8,646 nt of DNA from a bacterium (GCA_021807065.1 JAKAPO010000082.1:1-8646), one strand, 5' to 3'; positions 1 through 6,025 are shown, counted from the stretch's first letter. The notes: generated from the sequence alone by a model not told the origin. Numbers and translations are program-made.

Positions 1-146
1 ATTTGGGACGTCGAAGCCCAAGCCGAAGGCAACGCATAAACCTCGCTAGCGCTTATCGCGACGGCGCGCTTTATTTCATTCCTCATCGGCGTAGCTGCCC
101 GTTGCTGCAACGATCGGGTCCCTTCCCGTGCGTTTCATTGGAGTGA
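1..146. other. Left-edge stretch with no assignable gene
   Basis: No gene can be assigned here. Plus frame 1 is open from the left edge to a TAA at 37-39, so it could be the last 12 codons of a gene outside the window, but another plus frame is open for longer and neither tail is recognisable. A short perfect palindrome (CGTTGC-T-GCAACG, 100-112) lies ahead of the first gene and could be an operator or chance. A weak hairpin with a T-rich 3' flank lies around 47-77 and is not strong enough to call a terminator. Confidence 0.3.
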
Positions 147-164
147 TTTACAAGAGTTGGCCCG

Positions 165-395
165 ATGGCCGCGTTCGACCTCGGAGAGGTTTCAAGAGGC
201 CAATCTACACACTTCTCCGGGCGTTACCTCGGGCTCTCGACGAAATTCGGCGACGTTACGTTGCACGTGCCGAGCAGCTTCCGCGCGAACGTGCACGCGA
301 CTCACCTGATCGGCGACGTTACCGTGACGAGTATCGAGCCTGGGCCGGCAAGGGTCGACGCTTCGACCACTTTTGGTGACATCACGATTCACTGA
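165..395 (+). CDS. Small DUF4097/LiaF-like beta-repeat protein, possibly a remnant
   Basis: The 76-residue product has no signal peptide or membrane segment. It shows repeated short beta-strand units built around F/I-G-D-V/I: KFGDVTLHVP near residues 27-36, LIGDVTVTS near 49-57 and TTFGDITIH at the C-terminus. Alternating hydrophobic residues with a Gly-Asp turn are typical of right-handed beta-helix domains such as DUF4097 (putative adhesin) and the LiaF C-terminal domain, which are normally longer. The ATG at 165 follows a weak AAGAG; the frame is closed by a TGA at 144-146. Directly after the stop, another frame reads T-S-F-G-D-L-G-S before a stop at 419-421, which resembles a further repeat. 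The gene may therefore be frameshifted near its end or be a fragment of a larger one. Family assignment rests only on the repeat pattern, and the function is unknown. Confidence 0.5.
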   Translation: MAAFDLGEVSRGQSTHFSGRYLGLSTKFGDVTLHVPSSFRANVHATHLIGDVTVTSIEPGPARVDASTTFGDITIH

Positions 396-608
396 CCAGT
401 TTCGGTGATTTGGGCTCGTAGTCGAAGCCTTACAGCGATTGACGAGATCAACGACGGGCGCGGTAACGAGGGTCTCGACGCTCTCCGTCTTCGCGATTTC
501 CAGACGAAGAAGTTGCTTCTTCCCGCTGAATGCCGGTAGTTCAACGGGGCTCCTCCAAGGAATACTAAAACGTGATTTCGAGCGCGGTTATTTTTCGGCG
601 CGGGACTC
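396..608. other. Non-coding stretch with a short hairpin
   Basis: No convincing gene lies between the beta-repeat protein and the convergent DUF2892 gene. A perfect hairpin is present at 506-522 (GAAGAAG, loop TTG, CTTCTTC), but it has no T-run, so a terminator role is not supported. The minus strand is open through much of this stretch (389-673), but the translation is Arg/Ser-rich, overlaps the DUF2892 gene in another frame and resembles no family I know. Confidence 0.4.
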
Positions 609-818
609 TCAGAGCTGACGTGCGATTCGTTTTGTTGAGATGCCGAGAAGCCCGTAGATCGGACAAGCGCCAATTAAGCCGGTAACGAGCGGGATCAGAC
701 CGATCCATCCCCAAGGCGTGTGGGGGCCGAAAAAAACGAGAGCCAAGAGTGCGAATCCCAAGATAACTCGGATCACGCGGTCAATTGGGCCGACGTTGTC
801 TGCAAAGATCTTTTCCAT
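609..818 (-). CDS. DUF2892 (YgaP-like) small inner-membrane protein
   Basis: This is a 69-residue membrane protein. The N-terminus MEKIFADNVGPIDRVIRVIL is the usual entry to the DUF2892/YgaP transmembrane domain. It is followed by two hydrophobic segments, about residues 18-31 and 37-52, separated by a short G-P-H-T-P-W turn. A characteristic C-P-I-Y-G-L-L-G-I motif lies at about 52-60, with a short basic tail. The length matches stand-alone members of the family. In E. coli YgaP the same domain is fused to a rhodanese, and such proteins often sit near sulfur-metabolism genes, which agrees with the SQR-like gene upstream on the same strand. The ATG at 818 is the first in frame at the domain start; its Shine-Dalgarno is weak. 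The gene lies 67 bp after the acetyltransferase gene and may be co-transcribed. The molecular function of the domain is not established. Confidence 0.88.
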   Translation of the reverse strand: MEKIFADNVGPIDRVIRVILGFALLALVFFGPHTPWGWIGLIPLVTGLIGACPIYGLLGISTKRIARQL

Positions 819-885
819 GACTCGATTCTGAGGCCGCACCGTGAAGTTAGCATGAAGGAGTAATGAAAGCGCTATGAAGCAGCGA

Positions 886-1467
886 TCACGAAATCTGTTT
901 GCAGAAACGGATGTGATCGCCGATTGCGAGGTCGCGTTCAAAACCGTTGGCTCGGTAGAAATCCTGCGCGCCATGCTCGCCGGCGAGCGTCCAGGCATGA
1001 TAGGAGCTTCCGGGCGGCAGGGTCTGCTCGAATGCCTGGAGCAAGCGAGTGCCGACGCCGCGCCCGCTGACGTTGGGTGCGACCGCGATGAATCGCACCT
1101 GATAGCACGAGTGCTTTGTATCCGGCGGGTGTTTCGGGGGCACACGCGCGAACAGAGAACGCATCAGCCTAGCGTCGTGCAGAGAAGCCGCGGCCATCCA
1201 CAGGAAGCGTTTGCGGATGAACTGCGCTCGCGAGCTATCGAGAACCGACGCAAGGCCGCCTATGAGAAACCCCACTTCGTTCAACGAAGCGTCGCGCGCG
1301 ACCAGGAAGGTCGCATGACGTGCAAACGTGCCGAGAAAAGCCCGCGCCAGCGAGGAGTCGAAGCGCGAAACGGGATGTCGAGAAAAAGTATTGCGGAAGA
1401 GTTCGACGATTGCGTCCGGAACGTCATGGATGCGGACAATCGAAACGTCGGCACGCTGCTTCACCAC
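886..1467 (-). CDS. GNAT-family N-acetyltransferase
   Basis: This 193-residue protein is predicted to transfer an acetyl group from acetyl-CoA to an amine; the substrate is unknown. The acetyl-CoA binding core is in the C-terminal half: a beta-strand VRFIAVAP (about 124-131) leads into the pyrophosphate-binding loop S-G-R-G-V-G-T (134-140), then helix R-L-L-Q-A-F-E-Q. A second conserved segment, G-A-Q-D-F-Y-R-A-N-G-F-E (about 166-177), matches GNAT motif B, where the Tyr commonly contacts CoA. The N-terminal part is less conserved, and residues about 81-120 look like an insertion. The frame is closed upstream by a TGA and contains no ATG before the conserved region, so GTG at 1467 (or the adjacent GTG) is the likely start, without a good Shine-Dalgarno. 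It lies between the SQR-like gene (137 bp upstream) and the DUF2892 gene, all on the minus strand. Confidence 0.85.
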   Translation of the reverse strand: MVKQRADVSIVRIHDVPDAIVELFRNTFSRHPVSRFDSSLARAFLGTFARHATFLVARDASLNEVGFLIGGLASVLDSSRAQFIRKRFLWMAAASLHDARLMRSLFARVPPKHPPDTKHSCYQVRFIAVAPNVSGRGVGTRLLQAFEQTLPPGSSYHAWTLAGEHGAQDFYRANGFERDLAIGDHIRFCKQIS

Positions 1468-1561
1468 AAGTCTTCTTGTCTTGTGTGGCGCGGCACTCCT
1501 CGGTCAGGCAGCGCGATGCCAAACTGAGGGCATACGGGCTGACTTTCACCTTACGCTAGCG

Positions 1562-1589
1562 GCAGATGCTTTTATGCAGATGCTTTCAT
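1562..1589. repeat. 14-bp tandem duplication upstream of the GNAT gene
   Basis: Two adjacent 14-bp units, GCAGATGCTTTTAT and GCAGATGCTTTCAT, differ at one base. They lie in the 137-bp gap between the SQR-like stop and the GNAT start, about 95-120 bp upstream of the GNAT start on the minus strand. This could be a two-site operator or a replication-slippage duplication. No other copy was noticed in the window. Confidence 0.6.
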
Positions 1590-1604
1590 AAGGAGGACGA
1601 TCGT

Positions 1605-2825
1605 TCAAACTCGGCCGCGGCTGCGGCTGAACATGAAGTACTTCTCGAACGCGAGTTTCGCCCAGTGGGCCTGCGGCCCGGGAATGATGAACTCGAGGTG
1701 GCGTGCACCAAGCATGTGATCCCCCACGATCATCATGCCCATGTTGCCGGTGTCCATGATGCAGTAGGCGTGAATCATCGAGAACGGCATCGAGCGGCGC
1801 TCGCTGCTTCCATTGATGTCCGCGGCGATGTTGAAGGCGGCGGTCTTCGCCATGACCTCGGACGGATATCCCGTCTTGGGGACGCCGCACGGAACCTTTG
1901 AATCGCCGACCGGCGGCACGAACACTGCGATGCCTGCCGCATAGATCTCGGGATATCGCACGTGCCGATACTCGTCCGTCACCTCGATGAAACCGCTCGC
2001 GTTGCCCAGTCCGGGTGTATTGCGAATGGCATCGATACCGAGGAATCGCGGAATGATCATCGTGAACTTCGACGGGAGAAACTCTCCGCTCTCGAGCAGC
2101 ACGCCGTCGGGCCGAACTTCTTTGATGACTGAATCCGTGCGCCAGCCGATGTCGTACATGTCGAAGAACTTTTCGGACATCGGCTTCGCGTTGCCGAATC
2201 CGCCGATCCCGAAGTGTCCGAGGAACGGCTCCGCGGTGACGAAGGTGATCGGCGCCTTCTCCAGCAGGCCTTCACGCTTCAATTGATAGCGCACGTTGAA
2301 GAGAAACTCGTAGGCTGCACCGAAGCACGCGGCGCCCTGGCTTGCTCCGATCACGACTGGTCCCGGGTCCTTCACGAACCGTTCCCAGGCTTTGCGCGTC
2401 TCCTCGGCGTGCTCCACGTTGCAGATCGACAAGGAGTTGCGCCCGGGGCCTAACCCGGGGACGCTGTCGAAATCGACCTTCGGGCCGGTCGCAATGAGCA
2501 AATAGTCGTAGTGTACCGGGCCTGCGCTCGTCAGGACGAGACGATTGGCCAAATCGAAGCCGGTTGCCGACGCTTCGACGAACTCGATCCCACGCCTCGC
2601 ATAGATCGGCCGTACGTCAAACGAAATGGCCTCTTTGCTTCGCAATCCGAACGGATACCAGATCAGCGACGGGATGAAAACGAAATCCGGACTCTTCGCC
2701 ACGACGACGATGTCATGCTTACGATCGAGATGCTCGGCAAGCTCCAACGCCCCCGTATAACCTGCAAAGCTCGATCCTAAGACGACGACTTTCTTGCGCT
2801 CGATAACGGAATTCGTGCTCTCCAT
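1605..2825 (-). CDS. Sulfide:quinone oxidoreductase-like FAD/NAD(P)-binding oxidoreductase
   Basis: This 406-residue flavoprotein resembles sulfide:quinone oxidoreductase (SQR), which oxidises sulfide at the membrane face and passes electrons to quinone. The N-terminal dinucleotide fold is visible: KKVVVLGSSFAG at residues 11-22 for the FAD ADP moiety, YDYLLIATGP at about 106-115, and a second fold around VVIGASQGAACFG (157-169). The C-terminal I-Y-A-A-G at about 294-298 is the usual flavin-site strand in this superfamily. Cys167, in the G-A-A-C-F-G loop, and Cys313 or Cys355 are candidates for the redox cysteines; C-G-V-P-K-T-G-Y (313-320) and C-I-M-D-T-G (355-360) recall the type III-like SQR branch. 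No transmembrane segment is seen, as expected for a monotopic enzyme. The ATG at 2825 directly precedes the fold; its Shine-Dalgarno is poor. SQR, flavocytochrome c sulfide dehydrogenase and NDH-2 share this fold, so the substrate is inferred. Confidence 0.82.
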   Translation of the reverse strand: MESTNSVIERKKVVVLGSSFAGYTGALELAEHLDRKHDIVVVAKSPDFVFIPSLIWYPFGLRSKEAISFDVRPIYARRGIEFVEASATGFDLANRLVLTSAGPVHYDYLLIATGPKVDFDSVPGLGPGRNSLSICNVEHAEETRKAWERFVKDPGPVVIGASQGAACFGAAYEFLFNVRYQLKREGLLEKAPITFVTAEPFLGHFGIGGFGNAKPMSEKFFDMYDIGWRTDSVIKEVRPDGVLLESGEFLPSKFTMIIPRFLGIDAIRNTPGLGNASGFIEVTDEYRHVRYPEIYAAGIAVFVPPVGDSKVPCGVPKTGYPSEVMAKTAAFNIAADINGSSERRSMPFSMIHAYCIMDTGNMGMMIVGDHMLGARHLEFIIPGPQAHWAKLAFEKYFMFSRSRGRV

Positions 2826-2872
2826 GATGCATCGAAGCTCGCAGAAGCCGGTGAATTTCTGATGAAGGAATG

Positions 2873-2893
2873 AGCCGTTTCCGGGGAACGGCT
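2873..2893 (-). terminator. Possible weak terminator hairpin upstream of the SQR-like gene
   Basis: A 7-bp perfect stem (AGCCGTT at 2873-2879, AACGGCT at 2887-2893) with a 7-base loop lies about 100 bp beyond the stop of the secreted hypothetical gene and about 50 bp before the SQR-like start. In the minus direction the 3' flank is only moderately T-rich (TCATTCCTTC), so it may be a weak terminator or a structure in the SQR leader. Confidence 0.35.
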
Positions 2894-2995
2894 AGAGGCG
2901 AACCAGCTCCACGCGCCGGGTGCCCGCCCCACCGCGTTGCGACACCGACGAGATAGCAGAGTACCCTAGCGCAAATCTCGGAACGCGGTTAGTCG

Positions 2996-3478
2996 CTACC
3001 GCGTCCAGGAGCAGCCGTTCAAAACGCTTTCCGGCGGCAGAGTCGTTGCTGAAACGGGTGCCGTGCGGCCGCGCGCCGACACGGTGAGGACATAGTAGGA
3101 ACGGTCGCCGTGGAACGAGACGTAGGCGCTGACGTAGAACGGATATGCATGCGAGTGTTCCCACGCAAGGTAGTAGCCGCCTATCGAATCGGAGTCGCAG
3201 GCGAAGCGGTCGAGACTGTGCGGCAGTTCTGCGGGCACGACCGCGAGGAGAAAACGTCCGAGTGCCTCGACCGAGGTCGTGTGATCTGCGGATGTACACG
3301 AAAAGTCGGCCGTGCCGTCCGATTCATGCTTGACGTTGCAATCACGCAGAAATGGTGCAAATGCCGCCGCTTGCGTTCGAAAATGCGCGAACCCCGTCGT
3401 CGCCGCGCTCGTTCCGTAGCGAACGAACGCTGCGACGGCCTGCCTTTCGCCGGTGCTTGGCGCGCGAACGGCACCCAA
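2996..3478 (-). CDS. Hypothetical probably exported protein with uncertain start
   Basis: I do not recognise this 160-residue protein. It is rich in Ala, Ser, Tyr and aromatic residues. It has four cysteines in the mature part, near residues 47, 61, 94 and 157, which could form disulfides in an exported protein. The only standard start in the frame is TTG at 3478, but the frame stays open upstream and reads R-C-V-L-A-A-A-C-L-L-A-L-G-A-V-R-A across about 3428-3515, which looks like a signal-peptide core. No ATG, GTG or TTG begins that segment in frame. A GTG at 3507-3509, immediately after the TAG of the cytochrome c remnant, sits in the wrong frame by one base. A one-base deletion, a sequencing error or a non-standard start would explain this. 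The composition fits a real gene, but the start and function are unresolved. Confidence 0.5.
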   Translation of the reverse strand: MGAVRAPSTGERQAVAAFVRYGTSAATTGFAHFRTQAAAFAPFLRDCNVKHESDGTADFSCTSADHTTSVEALGRFLLAVVPAELPHSLDRFACDSDSIGGYYLAWEHSHAYPFYVSAYVSFHGDRSYYVLTVSARGRTAPVSATTLPPESVLNGCSWTR

Positions 3479-3509
3479 GGCGAGAAGGCACGCCGCCGCC
3501 AGGACGCAC

Positions 3510-3647
3510 CTATCCGTGGCCGGTTGCTCCCGGTGGGACGGACTTCAGATAGAGCCAGATCACGTGCAACTCATCGTCGCTCATCTGCGCGAAGTCCTGC
3601 CATGGCATGAAGCTATTGACGTGGCCTCTCCGCGCGCACCGCAGCGC
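3510..3647 (-). pseudogene. C-terminal remnant of a cytochrome c
   Basis: The minus-strand frame that closes with TAG at 3510-3512 encodes about 46 residues after an in-frame TGA at 3648-3650. Its end reads G-H-V-N-S-F-M-P-W-Q-D-F-A-Q-M-S-D-D-E-L, followed by H-V-I-W-L-Y-L-K-S-V-P-P-G. This is the usual C-terminus of small class I cytochromes c: the M-P-W/Y segment supplies the axial methionine, then comes the D-D-E-L helix running into Y-L-K-S-V-P-P. I found no heme-binding CXXCH on the minus strand in the next 150 bp upstream, and no start codon with the family's N-terminal part. The gene is therefore broken or truncated, perhaps at a junction near 3650-3720. Its TAG touches the GTG that may have started the downstream exported protein, an arrangement typical of an operon. 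Confidence 0.7.
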
Positions 3648-3715
3648 TCATCGCGGGAATCGCATGGCTCGCGATGCAGATGCCCGTGTGACGCGATCTG
3701 CGCAGCAAGTGCTAC

Positions 3716-3976
3716 TTGCGAACGACCGGTCCCGTGCAAGTCGTGTCGATTCCGGTTACAACCGGTGCAACACTACGATTGGTGGACCGTGCCTTCCTCA
3801 TGAACGGAACGGCTGCGATCCTCGAACTCGGCAGCATCGGTCGCGGTACCGTCGAGTATACACCTCACGGACATGTGATATTGGCGGTATGGGATAATAC
3901 TGGCCGGAACCTGTACGCGTCGCCCGGCTACGAAATTAAAGAGCGGGCCCTAGGCCCGCTCTCCAGCGTTTCTTGA
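3716..3976 (+). CDS. Unrecognised 86-residue ORF
   Basis: I do not recognise this product. The frame is open from just after a TGA at 3689-3691. It can start at TTG 3716 (86 residues) or at ATG 3800 (58 residues), neither with a clear Shine-Dalgarno. The translation alternates hydrophobic and small residues in a beta-like pattern (VSIPVTTGATLRLVDRAF, then GRGTVEYTPHGHVILAVWDN), which looks like protein rather than shadow sequence. Its last 12 or so codons run through the strong hairpin at 3940-3962, which appears to terminate the opposite strand, so the natural 3' end may have been lost. It could be the C-terminal fragment of a larger beta-sandwich protein. It sits where the N-terminal part of the cytochrome c should be. 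Confidence 0.35.
   Translation: MRTTGPVQVVSIPVTTGATLRLVDRAFLMNGTAAILELGSIGRGTVEYTPHGHVILAVWDNTGRNLYASPGYEIKERALGPLSSVS
3940..3962 (-). terminator. Intrinsic terminator of the CuA cupredoxin gene
   Basis: A perfect 10-bp G+C-rich stem (AGAGCGGGCC at 3940-3949, GGCCCGCTCT at 3953-3962) has a 3-base loop. Read on the minus strand it is followed by TTAATTT, a U-rich tail, and it lies 28 bp past the stop of the cupredoxin gene. The plus-strand 3' flank (CCAGCGTTTCTT) is a poorer tail, so termination is mainly for the minus strand. Confidence 0.82.
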
Positions 3977-3990
3977 AGCCGCGATCGGGG

Positions 3991-4350
3991 CTATACGACC
4001 TTGACTTTGATCACCATGTCCGCGTGCTGCGGTCCGCACGGGATCGTGCAGTGCAATGTATAGGTTCCCGGTTTGGTCGGCGTAAACGTTACCGTGTGCG
4101 TCGAGCCTGGAGTGATGGTCGTTGCTGGGATGCCGAGCTGGCTCGATGCGATCCCGTGAACGCCGCTCTGTCCGACGAGCTTGAGTTCAACGGGTTGCCC
4201 CGCATGGACGGTGATTGCGTTGGGAGTAAAGAGCGTCGTTGCCGAGGCAGTAATCGTAAAGACCTGCGGCTGTTGCGCGGCAGAGAGCGGGGCCGCGAGC
4301 AACGTGGAGGCTAGGACTAAAGTCGGGAGGGCGAAAAGAATGCGTTTCAT
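3991..4350 (-). CDS. Exported CuA-type cupredoxin (cytochrome oxidase subunit II-like domain)
   Basis: This is a 119-residue exported copper protein. Residues 1-25 form a signal peptide (MKR, hydrophobic core, L-S-A-A-Q-Q cleavage region). The rest is one cupredoxin beta-sandwich with the full CuA ligand set: His65 in G-V-H-G-I-A-S, then Cys101, Cys105, His109 and Met112 in C-T-I-P-C-G-P-Q-H-A-D-M. This is the C-x3-C-G-x2-H-x2-M signature of cytochrome c oxidase subunit II and the nitrous oxide reductase CuA domain. The transmembrane hairpin of true subunit II is absent, and no oxidase subunit I gene is nearby, so it is a free-standing CuA-like protein. It may shuttle electrons or carry copper for oxidase assembly, but this is inference. 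ATG 4350 is preferred over an ORF extension to 4383 because it places MKR at the start of the signal peptide. An intrinsic terminator follows. Confidence 0.87.
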   Translation of the reverse strand: MKRILFALPTLVLASTLLAAPLSAAQQPQVFTITASATTLFTPNAITVHAGQPVELKLVGQSGVHGIASSQLGIPATTITPGSTHTVTFTPTKPGTYTLHCTIPCGPQHADMVIKVKVV

Positions 4351-4440
4351 GTTGCGATCGTATCGCCTCACCGCGAATGCCATGCGAACATCGTGTGAAG
4401 ATGCGATGAACGAGCGTTTTCATAAGATGCCCTCGTCCGT

Positions 4441-4470
4441 AATTGCACGTGCGACAATTGCAAGTGCGAC
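4441..4470. repeat. 15-bp tandem duplication between the divergent cupredoxin and GH99-like genes
   Basis: Two adjacent units, AATTGCACGTGCGAC and AATTGCAAGTGCGAC, differ at one base. The first contains the palindrome GCACGTGC. They sit in the 149-bp divergent spacer, 30 bp before the GH99-like ATG and about 90 bp upstream of the cupredoxin start. The placement suits paired regulator sites for one or both genes, but a slippage duplication is equally possible. Confidence 0.6.
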
Positions 4471-4499
4471 TTTTGTACTCGCTTCGACACTGCTCCCGC

Positions 4500-5627
4500 A
4501 TGCGCGCCGCTAAGTCATATCGGGTCGTTCTCGCCGCCGCACTGTTGTGCGTGGTGCCGTATGGGGGAGCCGCGCAGATGCCGGTCTCGCGAGCGTATGT
4601 CGGCGCGTACTACTTCGACGGCTGGGCGGGGTCATGGACATCGAAGCATTTCAAGAGCCTCCTGCACGGTCCGTTCTCGAATCGCGAGCCGTTGACCGGA
4701 TGGCGCGACGATACGCCGGCGGTCGTGAATGAAGAGCTGCTGCAAGCGCATCGGTTCGGCGTCGACTTCTTCGCTTTCGACTGGTACTACAACGCCGCAA
4801 GCTCGCCTTACCCGACGCTCAACACCGCGCTCAACGAGTATGGGGCGCTACCAGATCATCACGGCGTGAAGTACGCCATTGCGTACATCAACGATGATCG
4901 CTGGGCGATCCCGCCGAGTACATGGCGGTCCGTAGTGAACACTTGGGTCACGCGCTACTTCGCAAATCCCGATTACGTTCGCGTGAACGGCGAACCGCTG
5001 TTAATCGTTTACGACGTTCAGGCCATGTTGCATACATGGGGCGGCGCGGCAGGTGTCAATCGCGCGCTCGCGATTCTGCGTGCGACGGCGCGCGCCCATG
5101 GATTGACCGGCGTCTACGTGCTCGGCGGAGCGATGATCAGCGGCTATTGGCCGCACGTGCGGGGCACGTTCCTCCAAGGCGACGCCTACGACGCCCTGAC
5201 GACTTATGGATACACCTACGTTTTCGGCCAGGCGGAACTCAAAGGGCGTCGCGTCAAGGCCGGCGTGCACCCGTTCATGCAACTGCGCCGCTCCTCGGTT
5301 TCAGTTTGGGCTCTTGCAGCGCGGAGAAGTCCGATTTCCTACGTTCCCGTCGCGATGGGCGGCTGGGATCCGCGTCCATGGCAGGAAGCCATCGGCGGAG
5401 GCGGGCCCGTAATTTGGTTTCCTCGGACCCCGGCCCAGTTCGGATCGCTCGTCGCGGCAGCAATTGCGTGGACGCAAAGGGCGCCACGCCTCAACGTCAC
5501 CGTCGACGGCAAGCCGCTCTTGCTGATCTGCTCGTGGAACGAACTCGGAGAGGGCAGCTACATCGTTCCGACGCGCGGCGACGGCAACGCCTACGGTCTG
5601 GCGCTACGCCGCGCTCTCTCCCCATAG
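4500..5627 (+). CDS. Secreted glycoside hydrolase family 99-like / WbsX-like protein
   Basis: This 375-residue protein has an N-terminal signal peptide (MRAAKSYRVV, hydrophobic core, Y-G-G-A-A-Q at about 21-26). The remainder looks like a TIM-barrel of the GH99/GH71-like superfamily, close to the WbsX (Glyco_tran_WbsX) group. Visible landmarks are V-G-A-Y-Y-F-D-G-W-A-G at 34-44, G-V-D-F-F-A-F-D-W-Y-Y-N at 87-98, P-L-L-I-V-Y-D-V at 166-173, and the C-terminal S-W-N-E-L-G-E-G-S-Y-I-V-P-T at 345-358 followed by Y-G-L-A-L-R-R-A-L. The last block matches the family's W-N-E-W-x-E-G...P signature, and its glutamates are candidate active-site residues. Family members act on polysaccharides; the substrate here is not evident. 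ATG 4500 is chosen over a TTG at 4443 because it begins the signal peptide; no Shine-Dalgarno is visible. Its stop lies 2 bp from the stop of the convergent gene. Confidence 0.82.
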   Translation: MRAAKSYRVVLAAALLCVVPYGGAAQMPVSRAYVGAYYFDGWAGSWTSKHFKSLLHGPFSNREPLTGWRDDTPAVVNEELLQAHRFGVDFFAFDWYYNAASSPYPTLNTALNEYGALPDHHGVKYAIAYINDDRWAIPPSTWRSVVNTWVTRYFANPDYVRVNGEPLLIVYDVQAMLHTWGGAAGVNRALAILRATARAHGLTGVYVLGGAMISGYWPHVRGTFLQGDAYDALTTYGYTYVFGQAELKGRRVKAGVHPFMQLRRSSVSVWALAARRSPISYVPVAMGGWDPRPWQEAIGGGGPVIWFPRTPAQFGSLVAAAIAWTQRAPRLNVTVDGKPLLLICSWNELGEGSYIVPTRGDGNAYGLALRRALSP

Positions 5628-5629
5628 AT

Positions 5630-6024
5630 TCACGGATTCTCGAGCGGGTAGCGGCGATCGCCGGGCGGCTGCGTGCAGCCGCAGCTCTGATCGCCGGATA
5701 TGCGCGGCGGCGGCAGATGGCCGAAGAGATCGCCGCCTTCCCCGTTGCTGGCGCGGCCGAGCAATGCTTGCATCATCTGCAAGATCCGCTGCATCATGCC
5801 GGTCAGATTCTGCAGCATGCCTCGAGCCCAAACTGGCCGAAAGGCGCGTCTTCGAGCGCCGCGGCCGCGTCGGTGATACCGGGGATGGCCCGCGTCCAGG
5901 AACCCCCCGGCGCGATGCGATCGCTCTCGACTTCCTCCATGAGCGTGCTCTGCGGCGGCGAGTAACCGTCGAGAGTCGTCGTGCCGAAGCCGTAATCTTG
6001 CGGTTCGTAGGGTTGTATGTACAT
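5630..6024 (-). CDS. Unrecognised protein split over two frames
   Basis: I do not recognise this protein. From ATG 6024, with a strong GGAGGTG Shine-Dalgarno 5 bp upstream, one frame encodes MYIQPYEPQDYGFG..., an acidic, Gly/Pro-rich segment of about 68 residues ending F-G-Q-F-G-L-E before running into a stop at 5803. At about 5819 a second frame takes over: M-L-Q-N-L-T-G-M-M-Q-R-I-L-Q-M-M-Q-A-L-L, a Met/Gln-rich amphipathic helix, then a tail with C-G-C and a Pro-rich end, stopping at 5630. Both parts have G/C-rich third positions in their own frames, and the join costs one base, so a single ancestral protein of about 131 residues is likely. The base may be lost naturally or by sequencing error. 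Separate translation from ATG 5818 is possible, but its G-A-G-G is too close. Location and role are unknown; it is convergent with the GH99-like gene. Confidence 0.55.
5665..5682. terminator. Possible hairpin near the convergent gene ends
   Basis: GCGGCTGC (5665-5672), GT, GCAGCCGC (5675-5682) form a perfect G+C-rich inverted repeat 38 bp past the GH99-like stop, inside the 3' part of the convergent gene. It is flanked by two copies of GATCGCCGG. With no T-run, it may stop or stabilise the GH99-like transcript or simply encode C-G-C-T-Q-P-P. Function is a guess. Confidence 0.3.
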
Positions 6025-6025
6025 G

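Noticed and set aside
128..379. Plus-strand frame starting at 128 ahead of the beta-repeat gene
   Set aside because: Arg-rich translation overlapping the more protein-like frame from 165; treated as its shadow.
874..1527. Plus-strand open frame of 217 codons
   Set aside because: Antisense to the GNAT gene, which has clear acetyl-CoA motifs; the translation is Arg/Ser/Cys-rich and unrecognisable.
1424..1549. 41-residue Cys-rich minus-strand ORF starting with GTG 1549 (C-x4-C twice)
   Set aside because: No Shine-Dalgarno, and half of it, including one cysteine pair, is an out-of-frame reading of the GNAT start.
2892..3299. Minus-strand frame of 135 codons overlapping the exported hypothetical protein
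   Set aside because: Arg-rich shadow; only its tail past 2996 is not overlapped, and that tail shows no recognisable feature.
4187..4425. Minus-strand frame from an ATG preceded by GAGGG, overlapping the cupredoxin gene
   Set aside because: It reads the cupredoxin gene out of frame and loses all protein-like character; the promising start is probably chance or lies in the cupredoxin leader.
5825..5840. Programmed -1 frameshift at TTTGGGC in the split gene
   Set aside because: In the incoming frame the codons are TTT GGG, not T-TTG-GGC, so the canonical X-XXY-YYZ phasing is missing.
4922..5965. Plus-strand open frame of 347 codons overlapping the GH99-like gene
   Set aside because: Arg-rich out-of-frame reading of the GH99-like gene and of the convergent gene; no domain features.
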